Shown: positions 1 to 10,497 of the stretch, one piece after another | Numbering within the stretch: position 1 is the stretch's first letter | Layout: each line of letters starts with the position of its first letter | From: Andrena cerasifolii | Lineage: Eukaryota; Arthropoda; Insecta; Hymenoptera; Andrenidae | Assembly (NCBI RefSeq): GCF_050908995.1 | Contig: NC_135121.1 | Span: 2,604,001-2,668,000, forward strand | Reading direction: 5' to 3' | DNA: 64,000 bases | The notes under the pieces: model-generated | Told to the model about the DNA's origin: nothing | The model's input: only the letters and a program-made list of their open reading frames with translations | Databases searched by the model: none | Made by a program: the position numbers and the translations under genes

Positions 1-2142
1 AGAAACAATACCCTTATCAGAGCGACGATACGAATACAAGTTTTTGTAATTTTGTTGGCAGTGTAAAGAATATTTTGTTAAAGTATTCTGCGGATCAGAA
101 CAAAATTTGTAAGATATACAGAGTGTCTCGTAATTCAGGGCACTCGTTGTAAATGTGAAACTGTGGAATATTTGTTTATTTAAGGCTGCATTTGGGAAAA
201 AAGATAACCTTGTATGTCTGTGTAGGGCGCGCGCACCTGATCGAGAATGACGAATACAACGAATGTTTGTGTAAAAATCAATTAAAATAGTAGAATGAAT
301 TTTCTTCAACGAGGATTTCTTTTCGAGGAGAGCAGTATTGAAGATGGACCCGATTGTTACGTTTAGCGAAGTTCACATGTATTTAACCGATTTTCAAAAT
401 TGATTTTCTCGCAAACAAAACCTTCTTTGTGAAGATGCTATTGTACAACTTGGATTCATTTTTAGTATTATATTTTCTATTGCACTTTGCCAATTTTTGA
501 TCACCTGTGCGTGTACTGGCTGGCTACTCAACGTCATGTTTTTGCTAAATGGAGGGCGAAATGGAAAAATTTTATTCCACGCTTTCCATTAGTCTTTTTA
601 TGCGGAATTACCTAGAGGATTATTCTACTAGTTACAGCATGCCCTGTATTATTATACATTGTAGAAAACAATATGTACACCAAATGAAATAAGTATGCGC
701 GATGTTTCGCGTACACAGTCTATATTTATTTACCGCGGCTGACTCGACCAACGAGTAGTACACCAGTGAACGCGTGAACTGCATCGGATGGGGTGGAGTT
801 GCATGCTTCGATAGAAATTCGACCGGATTCCAGCTGCTTTCTACCAAATTTTTTCCTGCAACGTCTTGGAGTAGTATTCTGCGTGCGATCAGCGAAACAT
901 ACCCTCTCCTTTACAGTGAGGAACTTCAAACTAGATGAACGTGTTCCATACAGATATTTTTTGTGGCCACTTGTTCACAGAACTACGTGATAATGTCGTT
1001 GCAGAAATAATATTCCATTTATTTTAGTGTATTTCGAATTTTACGTAATACAGAGTGACTTAAATGTTTAATCGATAGATTTTAAAATTACTTTATTAAC
1101 ACATCAATAACAGTTTTATGGGAATGGTATAGCAGAAGTTGGCTTCCGGATAACTGGCGAGTTTCGCAGAGTTTGATGACACCGTAACTTGATATCATTT
1201 TTTCTGTTATTGCAGTAATTAGGTCAATGTTAGGATAGTAGCAACAATAGCAAAGTAAATCATTGCTTTTGATAATAAATAATTAAACATTCCTTTATTC
1301 CGTTAGACAGTATTTTTGTGAGCACGTCATTCATGTAAACCATAATTTTATTCACAAATATTCAAACGAAATTAGTTAATATGAATGGGAATAATTCATT
1401 TAGTTCCATGCTTAACGACTACTTTTGTAAGAGTTAATGGTGACTCCTTGGTGACTCAAACAAGACGCTCGTGTTTTGATAACCACTGGAAATCGAATTT
1501 GTATTAATAACATTTCATTATTTCCTTTAGCATTATTTGTCATTCTTAAATAACTTCATTCGTTTACTAATTCATTTGCTACGTATTTATTATACATTTA
1601 ATCAGAGACTAAAGATTGTTTTACTATGTTCAAAGACTTATGGAACAAAAACTTTTTTAAATCGCTTTTGAAATACTTATGCGTAATAAATGATATGTGT
1701 ATTAATTATTGAAACTGCATTTAAAGTGCATAATTCCCTCTTTTATAATTGCATACTCACTATGAAAAGCATTCACAAGCTCAGAATGATTTTCATTGTG
1801 TATCCTTGTTTGCACCGCCATAAATTTGTAGAAAAAACATTCTAAATTTTCTGTTAGTTTTGTATCTGGGTATACAGTAGGTTATACAAGAAGTTTCATA
1901 TGTTGACGTTTGCCATTTACATAAGAGTGTATATATACATTTAAATTATATCCAAAATTCAATCTTTCCTGTCTTATTTTGAGTACTTTATAGAATCTCA
2001 CCATTCTTTCAGAATTTGTATATTACCATTGGCTCGAAGATTATGATAATAACAAACATATTTAACCGGTTTATCTGAAATAAATTTCGTTTCCTCGGAA
2101 AGTTATATTAAGCACCCGGTTGGCGATCTTTACGTTATTCCT
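1..2142. other. Non-coding AT-rich DNA
   Basis: I see no gene, exon pair or clear repeat here. The short open frames around 630-990 overlap each other on both strands and resemble no family I recognise. The stretch could be intergenic or intronic DNA of a gene outside the window. Confidence 0.5.
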
Positions 2143-2150
2143 TATCATCA

Positions 2151-2386
2151 CAGTGATTCCCAACCAGTGGAACGCGAAGTGTTTTTTGGGGCGTCGCCAC
2201 GGTTTTCGTTTTTTAAAAAATATTATTAAGTTAGAATTATATTCTGAAATACCTTTTTTAATGTGTTTTCTTTACCTTATTAAATTTACCTTACCTTATA
2301 TGAAGGAAGAAGGGGAGGGGGGGGGGTCGCAGGTTATTTGAATATTACAAAACGGATCGCGACTTAAAAAAGGTTGGGAAACACTG
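2151..2386. mobile_element. hAT-like MITE
   Basis: The ends are inverted repeats: CAGTGATTCCCAACC on the left and the complement of CAGTGTTTCCCAACC on the right, a classic hAT terminus starting CAGTG. The flanking octamers TATCATCA (2143-2150) and CATGATCA (2387-2394) agree at 6 of 8 positions and fit the hAT target consensus nTnnnnAn. At 236 bp with no coding capacity it is a non-autonomous element. The inside carries a poly-G run near 2318. Confidence 0.75.
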
Positions 2387-2394
2387 CATGATCA

Positions 2395-3094
2395 ATTTTT
2401 TAAGAGAAAGCAACACATTTGAAATTCTAGGTACATAATTCTCTAATCAAACTATTGTCTTAAACTTAATAAAAAATTATTAATAATTTTTAATATTCCC
2501 AGAAGTCAGTCTTGTAACGACGTTACCTTCTTTCAACTTTTTGGACGTTTAATAAAATTTTATGATTATAATTTTACGACTAATAATTACAAGTCTAAGA
2601 AATTTTCATGCGGATTGTTATTTTTTATACAATACCTTTATCATCAGTTTCATAACAATGAGTTGATTTAAAAATTTACAATTGTTAAAATTACATCTAA
2701 AACTTCGATGGCGTAAGGAATATAGGTACTAAATAATCTTATCATCACATCTTGTCACGATATAGAAATATTGTACAACATTGTATTTTTTTGAGATCAA
2801 TTAATACACTGAAGAAGCATAATTCGGATTAATTGTGTAAACATTTATCAACTTACAATTAATTGCCACAAACATCGAGCGATTACAGTTTATGTGCTCA
2901 TAGCAGAATTAATGATTTAAAAATTGGTATGGTATATAGGTCAAGAAAATTATACCCTTATATATTAAAGGAAACCCTATTTTCAGTGTAAATACATTAC
3001 AAACTACTAAGGTATTAACAATTTATGATCAGATCTCCACAAATCGATAGAATCGATTCGTATAATAATAACAATAAGAACGTTGATTTGTATG
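2395..3094. other. Non-coding AT-rich DNA
   Basis: Nothing recognisable; no long frame and no inverted repeat seen. Confidence 0.5.
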
Positions 3095-3960
3095 CAGGGA
3101 TCGAAAGAGTTCTGGAACTTTTCAATAGGTTCTATTTAAATTTAAAACATGGACCGTGGAACTTTTTTAAAAAATGTTCTCGCATTATAAGTTCCCATGA
3201 GAACCAATAATGAGAAGTTCTTGAAAATAAAAGTTTTAGTTGGAATAGAACTTATAAAATATAAAAATAAAAAATTTTCCATAATAGGAACAGATATTTT
3301 GTTCATCAATATTTAAAAGTTCTCAATCACTGTAACAAATAGTGAATACTGTTGAATGAATAGTAGTACTGTTGTACTACTATGTTTATTTAATCGAAGG
3401 TATGAAAATCATAACATAAGTAATTAATAGTTTAATAAAAAGTATTGAAAAGTGAAATTGTCAAGAATAATACCTAAATAACATTTTTTATAACTTACAT
3501 GAACCGAAATACATACAAATTACGTAGATAAATATTACAAATAAATAACACCTTTAAAACATCAATTTAACTGTAATACTTATTTAATATACCAATATTC
3601 TTGACAATTTCACTTTTCTGTTCAATACTTTTTATTAAACTATTAATTACTTATGTTATGATTTTCATACCTTCGATTAAATAAACATATGAAGAATAAA
3701 TTATTAAATAAGACTAGTACCTAATAGTTTAGTACTTTTCTTTAGCTTGATCTATTCAGAAGTATAACTTGTTTCTATGGAACTTTTATTATGCAGATTC
3801 TAAAATATCTGTTCCATGAGAAAACTTTTTAAAGAAGTTCCTAAGGGACACACATTTCTTTGAATAAAAATTCCCTAGGAATAGACATTTGCTTAAATGA
3901 AACATACATGTTATAATAGAATTTTTTTAAAAAGGAGAGTACCAGAACTTTCGATCCCTG
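3095..3960. mobile_element. TIR element with internal hairpin, family unknown
   Basis: The left end CAGGGATCGAAAGAGTTCTGG is mirrored at 3941-3960 by CCAGAACTTTCGATCCCTG, so the termini are inverted repeats of about 20 bp. The CAGGG start resembles hAT elements, but the flanking octamers do not match, so I do not assign a superfamily. There is no transposase frame. A second, independent inverted repeat sits inside (3381-3689). Confidence 0.65.
3381..3689. repeat. Inverted repeat, 89/94-nt arms
   Basis: Arms 3381-3469 and 3596-3689 are reverse complements, matching throughout except for one 5-nt insertion (CTGTT) in the right arm. The spacer is about 126 nt. It lies inside the TIR element 3095-3960 and is probably a second MITE inserted into it or a fold-back core of that element. 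Confidence 0.8.
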
Positions 3961-4049
3961 CTTTACTCTACAATTAACAATATGGATAAACGCACTACTG
4001 TGTAGTAGCATAAATAATTATAATAAAATTCAGTTACGAAACATAAATA

Positions 4050-4054
4050 AAACT
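4050..4054 (+). repeat. Target-site duplication, left (AAACT)
   Basis: AAACT directly precedes the left LTR and is repeated at 8794-8798 directly after the right LTR. Five bases is the usual copia target duplication, and the perfect match shows the element is still at its original insertion site. Confidence 0.9.
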
Positions 4055-4380
4055 TGTTGGACGAAAGTATGTCTCGTCCGTTTAGTATACATGTAGTTTG
4101 TATTTAGTAATATACACGGCTTCGTGCGTCGTAACGTTACGGACACACCTCTGGGTCGTCTCGAGAGTGTTTGGCTTTGTGTACGTCTTCACTGTTCGAA
4201 TGTCCTTCCGTTGAAATAGACCTGTAACGTGTGCTGATACGTGGCCACAAGTACTGGCGTAAAGTGTTTAATTCTAAACTTCAATTCTTTACCATTATAG
4301 TTCTTATATATATATATATATTTCTTTAATTACAAATAAAAGTATTCTCTGTGTTCTATACGTTAAGCTTAAATCTAACA
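4055..4380 (+). repeat. Left LTR of copia element
   Basis: It starts TGTTGG and ends TAACA, the usual TG...CA boundaries. It contains a 16-nt TA tract (4305-4320), which could serve as a TATA region, and an AATAAA polyadenylation signal at 4335-4340. The sequence matches 8468-8793 base for base as far as I can align it by eye. Confidence 0.96.
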
Positions 4381-4415
4381 GGTTATGGGCCCAGCACGCT
4401 TCCACTGCGCCACTC
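4381..4415 (+). promoter_or_regulatory. Extended primer-binding site, initiator tRNA-Met 5' half
   Basis: Starting at the first base after the LTR, the sequence GGTTATGGGCCCAGC is the complement of the anticodon region of eukaryotic initiator tRNA-Met. Copia elements are known to prime from a tRNA half cleaved in the anticodon loop rather than from the 3' CCA end. Here the match continues through the D-arm and into the acceptor stem for about 35 nt, by comparison with the insect initiator tRNA sequence as I remember it. That is longer than the roughly 15-nt site of Drosophila copia. Confidence 0.85.
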
Positions 4416-4524
4416 ACATCGTGTAGTGTATAGAATCAGTGTGGTGTACCGTTGCGCAAGTGTTTTGCCTATTTGTCTCTCCGGTAGTGTTTCGTCTGAT
4501 AATACGTCTCCTATTATTGCAATA

Positions 4525-7500
4525 ATGGCTGATAAGGATACTTACAGCCTCACGAAATTTGATGGTACAAATTTCGAATTGTGGAAACATGGTGTGTCAC
4601 TTATGTTGGAATCGCAAGACTTGCTGGAGTACGTTGAAGGGACGGATGTGCAGCCCGAAAAGGAGACTAAGGTCAAGGAATGGAAGGAATGGAAGAAAAG
4701 ACAGTCAAAAACCGCAGTAATGCTGCTAGGGTCGGTAGAGCAAGCCTTCCATATTAATTTGGTGAATTGTATGACACCGAACGCAATATGGCGGAAGCTA
4801 TGCGAACTCTATGGCGATACAACGGAGGATGCGAAGCAGCATTGTTGGCAGCAGTTTTACGATTTTCGAGTAACCGACGAGGAGCCCGTTGCGACTCAAA
4901 TTGAAAAATTGGAAAATATTTGCAGAAGACTGGAAAGTGCGGGCGAAAAACCTTCGGAGATGGCTATAATGTCGAAGTTGTTGAATAGCCTGCCAGCAAG
5001 ATTCTCGGCGTTCACAATGGCATGGGAATGCACTGCCAAAGGGGAACGGAAGAAGGAAAACCTGATCGGAAGGATCATCCGCGAGGATAAGCGAGTGAAG
5101 GCTACAGAGGAAGAAGCATCGTCGTTAGCCCTCCAAGTACAGGCTCTGCAGGCGAAACTTGACAGTCTGGAGACCAGTGGAAATCGAGACGAGAAGCTGA
5201 AATCCAGCAAACAGAGGATTGAGGAACTGAAGAAAAAACACCCATGTAATTATTGCCACGAGACAGGACACTGGTATCGGGAGTGCAAAAAACGTATTGC
5301 TGACGGAAAGAAAACAAAGACATCCGCAGTGGCTTATGTGTGTGACATATCGGTGTTCTTTTCGGAAACGACGAACAAAGACGAAGCGGTGTGGCTGGCC
5401 GACTCTGGAGCGAGCATGCATATGACCTCTAGGCGGGATTTGTTCACTGAACTTGGCACGGTGAAAACAATAAAATGTGTAAAGGTCGCGGGAGATAAAA
5501 CGCTTTCGGTAGCTGGAGTTGGGACCATACATATTAAAGCAAGTGTTAATAACAGATGGGAAAATCGCCAGCTGACGAATGTACTGTTCGTCCCAGATCT
5601 GAAACGAAGCCTATTTTCAGTAGGCGCAATCACAGACAAAGGTTTCTCGTTTCATAGCTATCATGACCGTTGTGAAGTGCGAGAGAAGGACGGAACGATA
5701 TCAGCAGTGGGGGTCCGCTACGGATCATTGTTTCGCATGCAGTTCGAGACAAATAGACTGGAGCAGTGCAATATAGCACAGGAGATGTCACTAAGACTGT
5801 GGCATGAAAGACTGGGACACATTAGCACAAAATCAATCAAAGAAACGAACATACTTGGAGCCGTGGTTGGAATGAAAATTGAAGACGAGATAGAATTCTT
5901 CTGTGAAGCGTGCACACTAGGAAAACAAACCCAGAAACCACACTTTACAAGTAAGACAGAAAGAGCAGAAAAACCGGGTGAAAAGATCCATTCGGATGTC
6001 TGTGGCCCGCTAAACATACAGTCACCAGGTGGTTCCAGATATTTTGTAGTATTTAAGGACGATTGCACGGGATTTAGAACGGTTTATTTCTTGCGCCAAA
6101 AATCCGAGGTTTTCAACAAATTCAAGGAATACGAGGCACGAGTGCTCAGACAGACAAATAATCGAATAAAAGTGCTTCGCTCAGACAATGGCACGGAGTA
6201 TTTGTCAAACGCGTTCTCGGAATTCCTAAAAACGAAGGGGATTATTCATGAGAGATCGACGCCTTACGTTCATCAACAAAACGGGCGTGCTGAACGGGAG
6301 ATAAGAACCCTTGTTGAGAATGCTCGATCAATGTTGATCGCAAGAAACGTTCCGAAATACTTATGGGCTGAAGCGATTCAAACGGCGGCGTATGTGTTGA
6401 ATAGAACCATATCGAAGCAGGTAGAGAATGCGACAGCCTATGAAAAATGGTTTGGGCATAAACCAACGCTGAAGCACATGCGTACGTTTGGGTGTGACGC
6501 ATACAAGAACATTCCCAAGGAAAGGAGAGGAAAACTGGACCCAAAAAGCAAGAAGATGATCTTCGTTGGCTACGAGGGTGAATCAACTAATTATCGGCTA
6601 TGGGATGTTGCAACTCGTGAAATACATGTAAGCTGTAACGTTGACTTCGACGAGACCTCAGAAGGGCCAAAGCAGACAGAAGGGAGACCTGAGAAGACTG
6701 GGGAATTCCAGTATGATCTGGGAGTGTACGAGGAATCATCGGATGAAGAAGATGTGGGAGAACTGCAGCCAGCACCTGAGGATCACCCTGACGATGAACA
6801 ACAGGATGAGAGGTCAACCGCAGGAAGACAGCTACGCGATAGAGAAAACCTACGTCCACCGGAGCGTTATGGTGAGCTAGAACATGCGTATGCAGTAGAA
6901 CCTGTGCCATCAACATATGAAAGTGCAGCGAACAGTGATGAAAGTGATAAATGGCGAATGGCAATGGGTGAGGAGGTGACTGCGCTCCGGGAAAATGAAA
7001 CATGGACGCTCGAAAAACGTCCAGTGGGGCAGAAAACAATTGGATGTAAGTGGGTTTATAGTACGAAAACTGATTCGAATGGTAATATTAAGCGATACAA
7101 GGCTAGACTCGTTGCACGGGGATTTGCACAGCGGGAAGGAATTGACTATACCGAAACTTTCGCACCAGTTGTACGGTACGAATCCGTCAGAATACTTTTA
7201 GCCATCGCCGCGAGGGAGGATTATGAGGTTGCTCAATTTGATGTAAAAACGGCATTTTTATATGGTAAATTAAAAGAAGTCGTGTATATGGAGCAGCCCC
7301 AGGGATTTAAAGACGAAACGACCCCTGATGCCGTGTGTAGATTGCATAAGAGTCTTTATGGCCTTAAGCAGTCCCCCCGCTGCTGGAATGAAAAGTTTGT
7401 TACGTTTCTGAGATTTTTTAGTTTTCAAAGAACGGAGAGTGACCATTGTGTGTTTTCTGGTAGACTGAGAGGAGTGAATGTTTTTCTAGCATTGTACGTG

Positions 7501-8460
7501 GATGACGGGCTGTTAATTTCTAGTTCCAAAGATGCAATTAACGAAGTATTGACGCGGTTAATGGAGTCATTTCAAATAACAATTGAAGATGCAAAGGTTT
7601 TTATTGGAATAGAAATTGAACGTGATCGGGAAGAGAAAATGATAAAAATAGGACAAAGTAGTTATATTCAGAAAATGATCGAAAGATTCAAACTGACAGA
7701 TGCGAAGGTTGTGAGTACTCCTATAGAACCTGGCTCGATTTTAACAAGCATTCGGGTTCTTTCAAAAAAAGAACAAAATGAGAAGATCCCCTACCGCGAG
7801 GCGATCGGCTCGCTTCTGTTTATTACCAGAGTTAGTCGGCCGGACATTGAATTCGCGGTGAATCGAGCTAGTCAGTTTTTGGCAAACTATGGACAGGAGC
7901 ACTGGCAAGCGGTCAAACGAATCTTTCGATACTTAAAAGGCACTATAAATTACGGAATAGTGTATGGAAAAAGTGGGAGCAATTGCAATGTAATCGGATA
8001 TACGGACGCTGATTATGCCGGGTGTATTCATACGCGAAAATCTACTAGCGGATTCGTATTCCTACTAAACGGCGGGCCAATCTCTTGGTCAAGTCAAAAA
8101 CAACGAGTAGTCGCGCTATCAACAACAGAAGCCGAATACATTGCATTAGCTATCGGTACACAGGAAGGAATCTGGGTACGCCGAATGATATCTGAATTGG
8201 GCTTGAAATGCGATACGGTTCCGATAAATGTAGATAATCAGTCAGCAATAAAGATAGCAAATAACCCAGAACACCATAACAGAACCAAGCATATAGATGT
8301 ACGATATCACTTTGTTCGGAAAGTGTGTGAGAGTGGCGAAATAGGTATAACATATGTAGAAACTAAGCAGCAACTCGCGGATATCTTTACTAAGCCCTTA
8401 CCAAAAGGGCAATTTATTTACTTAAGAAACCAAATAAGCGTTGTAAACGGTCTCGAATAA
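4525..8460 (+). CDS. Copia gag-pol polyprotein (1311 aa)
   Basis: This frame encodes all proteins needed for copia retrotransposition in one uninterrupted polyprotein. I start at ATG 4525, whose protein opens MADKDTYSLTKFDGTNF, the usual gag opening; the frame stays open upstream to 4351 only through non-ATG codons in the LTR and leader. Domains in order: UBN2-type gag (about 10-200); zinc knuckle CX2CX4HX4C (C241, C244, H249, C254); aspartic protease DSGA (293-296); HHCC zinc finger (H427, H432, C460, C463); integrase catalytic D491, D554, E590 with the expected 35-residue D-E spacing; an acidic linker; reverse transcriptase with D906 in QFDVKTAF and YVDD at 991-994; RNase H with D1161 in YTDADYAG and the STTEAEY motif. 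Every key residue is present and no stop or frameshift is visible. Gag and pol are in the same frame, as in other copia elements, so no ribosomal frameshift is needed. Confidence 0.97.
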   Translation: MADKDTYSLTKFDGTNFELWKHGVSLMLESQDLLEYVEGTDVQPEKETKVKEWKEWKKRQSKTAVMLLGSVEQAFHINLVNCMTPNAIWRKLCELYGDTTEDAKQHCWQQFYDFRVTDEEPVATQIEKLENICRRLESAGEKPSEMAIMSKLLNSLPARFSAFTMAWECTAKGERKKENLIGRIIREDKRVKATEEEASSLALQVQALQAKLDSLETSGNRDEKLKSSKQRIEELKKKHPCNYCHETGHWYRECKKRIADGKKTKTSAVAYVCDISVFFSETTNKDEAVWLADSGASMHMTSRRDLFTELGTVKTIKCVKVAGDKTLSVAGVGTIHIKASVNNRWENRQLTNVLFVPDLKRSLFSVGAITDKGFSFHSYHDRCEVREKDGTISAVGVRYGSLFRMQFETNRLEQCNIAQEMSLRLWHERLGHISTKSIKETNILGAVVGMKIEDEIEFFCEACTLGKQTQKPHFTSKTERAEKPGEKIHSDVCGPLNIQSPGGSRYFVVFKDDCTGFRTVYFLRQKSEVFNKFKEYEARVLRQTNNRIKVLRSDNGTEYLSNAFSEFLKTKGIIHERSTPYVHQQNGRAEREIRTLVENARSMLIARNVPKYLWAEAIQTAAYVLNRTISKQVENATAYEKWFGHKPTLKHMRTFGCDAYKNIPKERRGKLDPKSKKMIFVGYEGESTNYRLWDVATREIHVSCNVDFDETSEGPKQTEGRPEKTGEFQYDLGVYEESSDEEDVGELQPAPEDHPDDEQQDERSTAGRQLRDRENLRPPERYGELEHAYAVEPVPSTYESAANSDESDKWRMAMGEEVTALRENETWTLEKRPVGQKTIGCKWVYSTKTDSNGNIKRYKARLVARGFAQREGIDYTETFAPVVRYESVRILLAIAAREDYEVAQFDVKTAFLYGKLKEVVYMEQPQGFKDETTPDAVCRLHKSLYGLKQSPRCWNEKFVTFLRFFSFQRTESDHCVFSGRLRGVNVFLALYVDDGLLISSSKDAINEVLTRLMESFQITIEDAKVFIGIEIERDREEKMIKIGQSSYIQKMIERFKLTDAKVVSTPIEPGSILTSIRVLSKKEQNEKIPYREAIGSLLFITRVSRPDIEFAVNRASQFLANYGQEHWQAVKRIFRYLKGTINYGIVYGKSGSNCNVIGYTDADYAGCIHTRKSTSGFVFLLNGGPISWSSQKQRVVALSTTEAEYIALAIGTQEGIWVRRMISELGLKCDTVPINVDNQSAIKIANNPEHHNRTKHIDVRYHFVRKVCESGEIGITYVETKQQLADIFTKPLPKGQFIYLRNQISVVNGLE

Positions 8461-8467
8461 GTGGGAG
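8461..8467 (+). other. Polypurine tract of copia element
   Basis: GTGGGAG lies between the gag-pol stop codon and the right LTR. Its position and purine content fit the plus-strand primer site. It is short, like many copia tracts. Confidence 0.7.
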
Positions 8468-8793
8468 TGTTGGACGAAAGTATGTCTCGTCCGTTTAGTA
8501 TACATGTAGTTTGTATTTAGTAATATACACGGCTTCGTGCGTCGTAACGTTACGGACACACCTCTGGGTCGTCTCGAGAGTGTTTGGCTTTGTGTACGTC
8601 TTCACTGTTCGAATGTCCTTCCGTTGAAATAGACCTGTAACGTGTGCTGATACGTGGCCACAAGTACTGGCGTAAAGTGTTTAATTCTAAACTTCAATTC
8701 TTTACCATTATAGTTCTTATATATATATATATATTTCTTTAATTACAAATAAAAGTATTCTCTGTGTTCTATACGTTAAGCTTAAATCTAACA
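8468..8793 (+). repeat. Right LTR of copia element
   Basis: It has the same length, ends and sequence as 4055-4380, with the TA tract at about 8718-8733 and AATAAA at 8748-8753. It is followed directly by the AAACT duplication (8794-8798). Confidence 0.96.
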
Positions 8794-8798
8794 AAACT

Positions 8799-9585
8799 AA
8801 TTTGAAACATGGAAGGAAAGTACAGGACGCGTTCAAGAAAGTAGGTATAATGAATTTAAAGACCTGGGTATACCCACTACGTTTGCTTGCTTTAGAATGG
8901 AGCACGTCACATTTGTCCGTGTCAGTGACGTCTGTTTCCTTCAGTGTCGAATCCGAATCTGTACCCTGAGGTTAAAATTCGTTTGCCACGATATTCTGGC
9001 TTTTTCGCTGAATCGTGATGAAAGGATATAAGGTGTGCTCATTGAGCGGCTCATTTTCGTCTTCTACTGCGCATTCCCAATTTCCGCCATATTAAAATAT
9101 GTATGTATATGAATGCATATGTATGTGTACGAACGCGTTATTAAAATGTTGACAAATTCATTCTATGATATGAAGGATCTCAGGAAGGGCGCGTTATTGG
9201 CTAAACTGAAAGGGTGCGCAAGAGCACGTCTTATATCCTTACATCATGGCTTGAATGGTACCTTTTTAATGGTATTGTTTATGACCGTTCTGGGACTTAG
9301 TTCTAAGCCCAAGAGTCATAAACACAAACACAACAATAGACATTTAGTAATGAAAAGCCAATTTCTATATTTCATATTAAATCTTCATAGAAGTATCCTC
9401 AATAGATTGCTGGTGTTTTTCTGATGAAAATGACCCCAAACATGATATAATTCTGATTATTTTTACTGATTGTAACGGGCCAGAGAAGGCCCGCTGTATG
9501 TACTGTCATTTGCTGAGATGGTGCCGGCAGAAGTTTGGTGGTCCGATTGGTATATCCCAATGGGCCCACGTTCTCTAACACAATC
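8799..9585. other. Non-coding DNA
   Basis: No gene seen. The frame at 9113-9424 has no recognisable domain. A small hairpin GGGCC-AGAGAA-GGCCC lies at about 9478-9493. Confidence 0.5.
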
Positions 9586-9670
9586 TTAGCCCCGGTGCAC
9601 ACGAGCGGCATGTGTCATTTGGCAGCCGCGTCAATGGAACGTTGTGTGCCATCAGTACATATATGGGATA

Positions 9671-10383
9671 TACTTCTGAATGGCCTCAGTGGCCGATCGA
9701 CACTTGGCTTGAGAGGATGGGTGGGGAGGGGGTGTGGACCCTAAATCTAAAATTGTAGCTTCGGGAATTTATTAGTTTCTGAAATATTAATAAAAAATTA
9801 TTGTTAATTTTTTTTACAAATTATTTTTTTTAACTGTATATACGTAGGTACGGGGTTTCATCCTGCCCTCCCCCCAATTTGTCCTACGGACAGCTGGACG
9901 CATTCCCGTTACCTCTTCGAGCCCCTCACGCACCTAAATGGCATGCATATTTAGCTGAAATTAAAAAGACAATTTTCTCAAAAACGAAGTGCGATATTAA
10001 AAAATTGTATTCTATATTTTCGTCTTATTTTGGCCTGTAGAATCACCCCCCTAGAGTATTGCCTATCAATAAAGTAATAGGTATCCACCCTGTATAATAG
10101 GATGGATCGCATCTCCAAGTTTCTGGTTCAAATCTCCAAACTTACATCGCTTTACGCGCCCCCGCACTAATCTAGCCCCAACCAATACTAATATCCAGAA
10201 CAAGTTGGAAAGTGGAATGCGTAATGTCGGAATAAGTCAACAGAAATACTAAAAGTTTATTTATTAATATCTCATAAACTAATGAATTCCTGAAGCAACA
10301 ATTTTAGATTTAGGGTCCAAACACCCTCTCCACCGCTTCCCACAAATCTCGTGTGGATCGGCCACTGGGGCCATTCAGAAGTA
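9671..10383. mobile_element. 713-bp TIR element, family A copy 1
   Basis: The ends TACTTCTGAATGGCC and GGCCATTCAGAAGTA are inverted repeats, and similarity between the two arms extends over about 130 bp of GC-rich then AT-rich sequence. A second copy lies at 19301-20039 in the opposite orientation and terminal pieces lie at 34862-35155. TA at each end could be the target duplication, which would suggest a Tc1/mariner-type element. It sits inside the Harbinger-like MITE 9589-10494. Confidence 0.75.
10017..10101 (+). repeat. Shared module ending ACCCTGTATA, copy 1
   Basis: The block reads TTTTCGTCTTATTTTGG, then TAGAATCACCCCC, then CCACCCTGTATA. Related blocks occur at 12535-12615, 19600-19690, 38130-38215 and 59100-59185, in otherwise unrelated surroundings. 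Confidence 0.6.
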
Positions 10384-10497
10384 CAGCCCATATATGTATA
10401 TGGAGAGATATATAAAATATATGTATATTTTGCGGCAGTATTGTCGTATTGACGCGACTGCAAAATGACCCAGGCCGTTTGTGTGCACCGGGCCTTA

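Larger units (their letters stand above)
4055..8793 (+). mobile_element. Full-length Ty1/copia LTR retrotransposon
   Basis: The element is 4739 bp: a 326-bp left LTR, a tRNA primer site, one gag-pol frame, a short purine tract and a 326-bp right LTR, all bracketed by the AAACT duplication. The order protease, integrase, reverse transcriptase, RNase H is what defines Ty1/copia and separates it from gypsy elements, where integrase comes last. The two LTRs read as identical over their whole length, including the TA tract, so insertion was very recent. Nothing in the element is visibly broken, so it may be transposition-competent. I see no second copy or solo LTR of this family in the window. Confidence 0.97.
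9589..10494. mobile_element. PIF/Harbinger-like MITE, split by a nested element
   Basis: The ends are inverted repeats, GCCCCGGTGCACACG on the left and the complement of GGCCCGGTGCACACA on the right, with partial matching continuing for about 60 bp. Both ends abut TTA (9586-9588 and 10495-10497), the usual Harbinger target. Removing the nested element 9671-10383 leaves a MITE of about 190 bp. There is no transposase. Confidence 0.7.

Noticed and set aside
726..990. Possible exon at 726-990
   Set aside because: Frames on both strands, no splice-site pair that stands out and no family resemblance.
4351..4524. N-terminal extension of the copia polyprotein
   Set aside because: Starts at GTG inside the LTR and crosses the primer-binding site; ATG 4525 gives the normal gag start.
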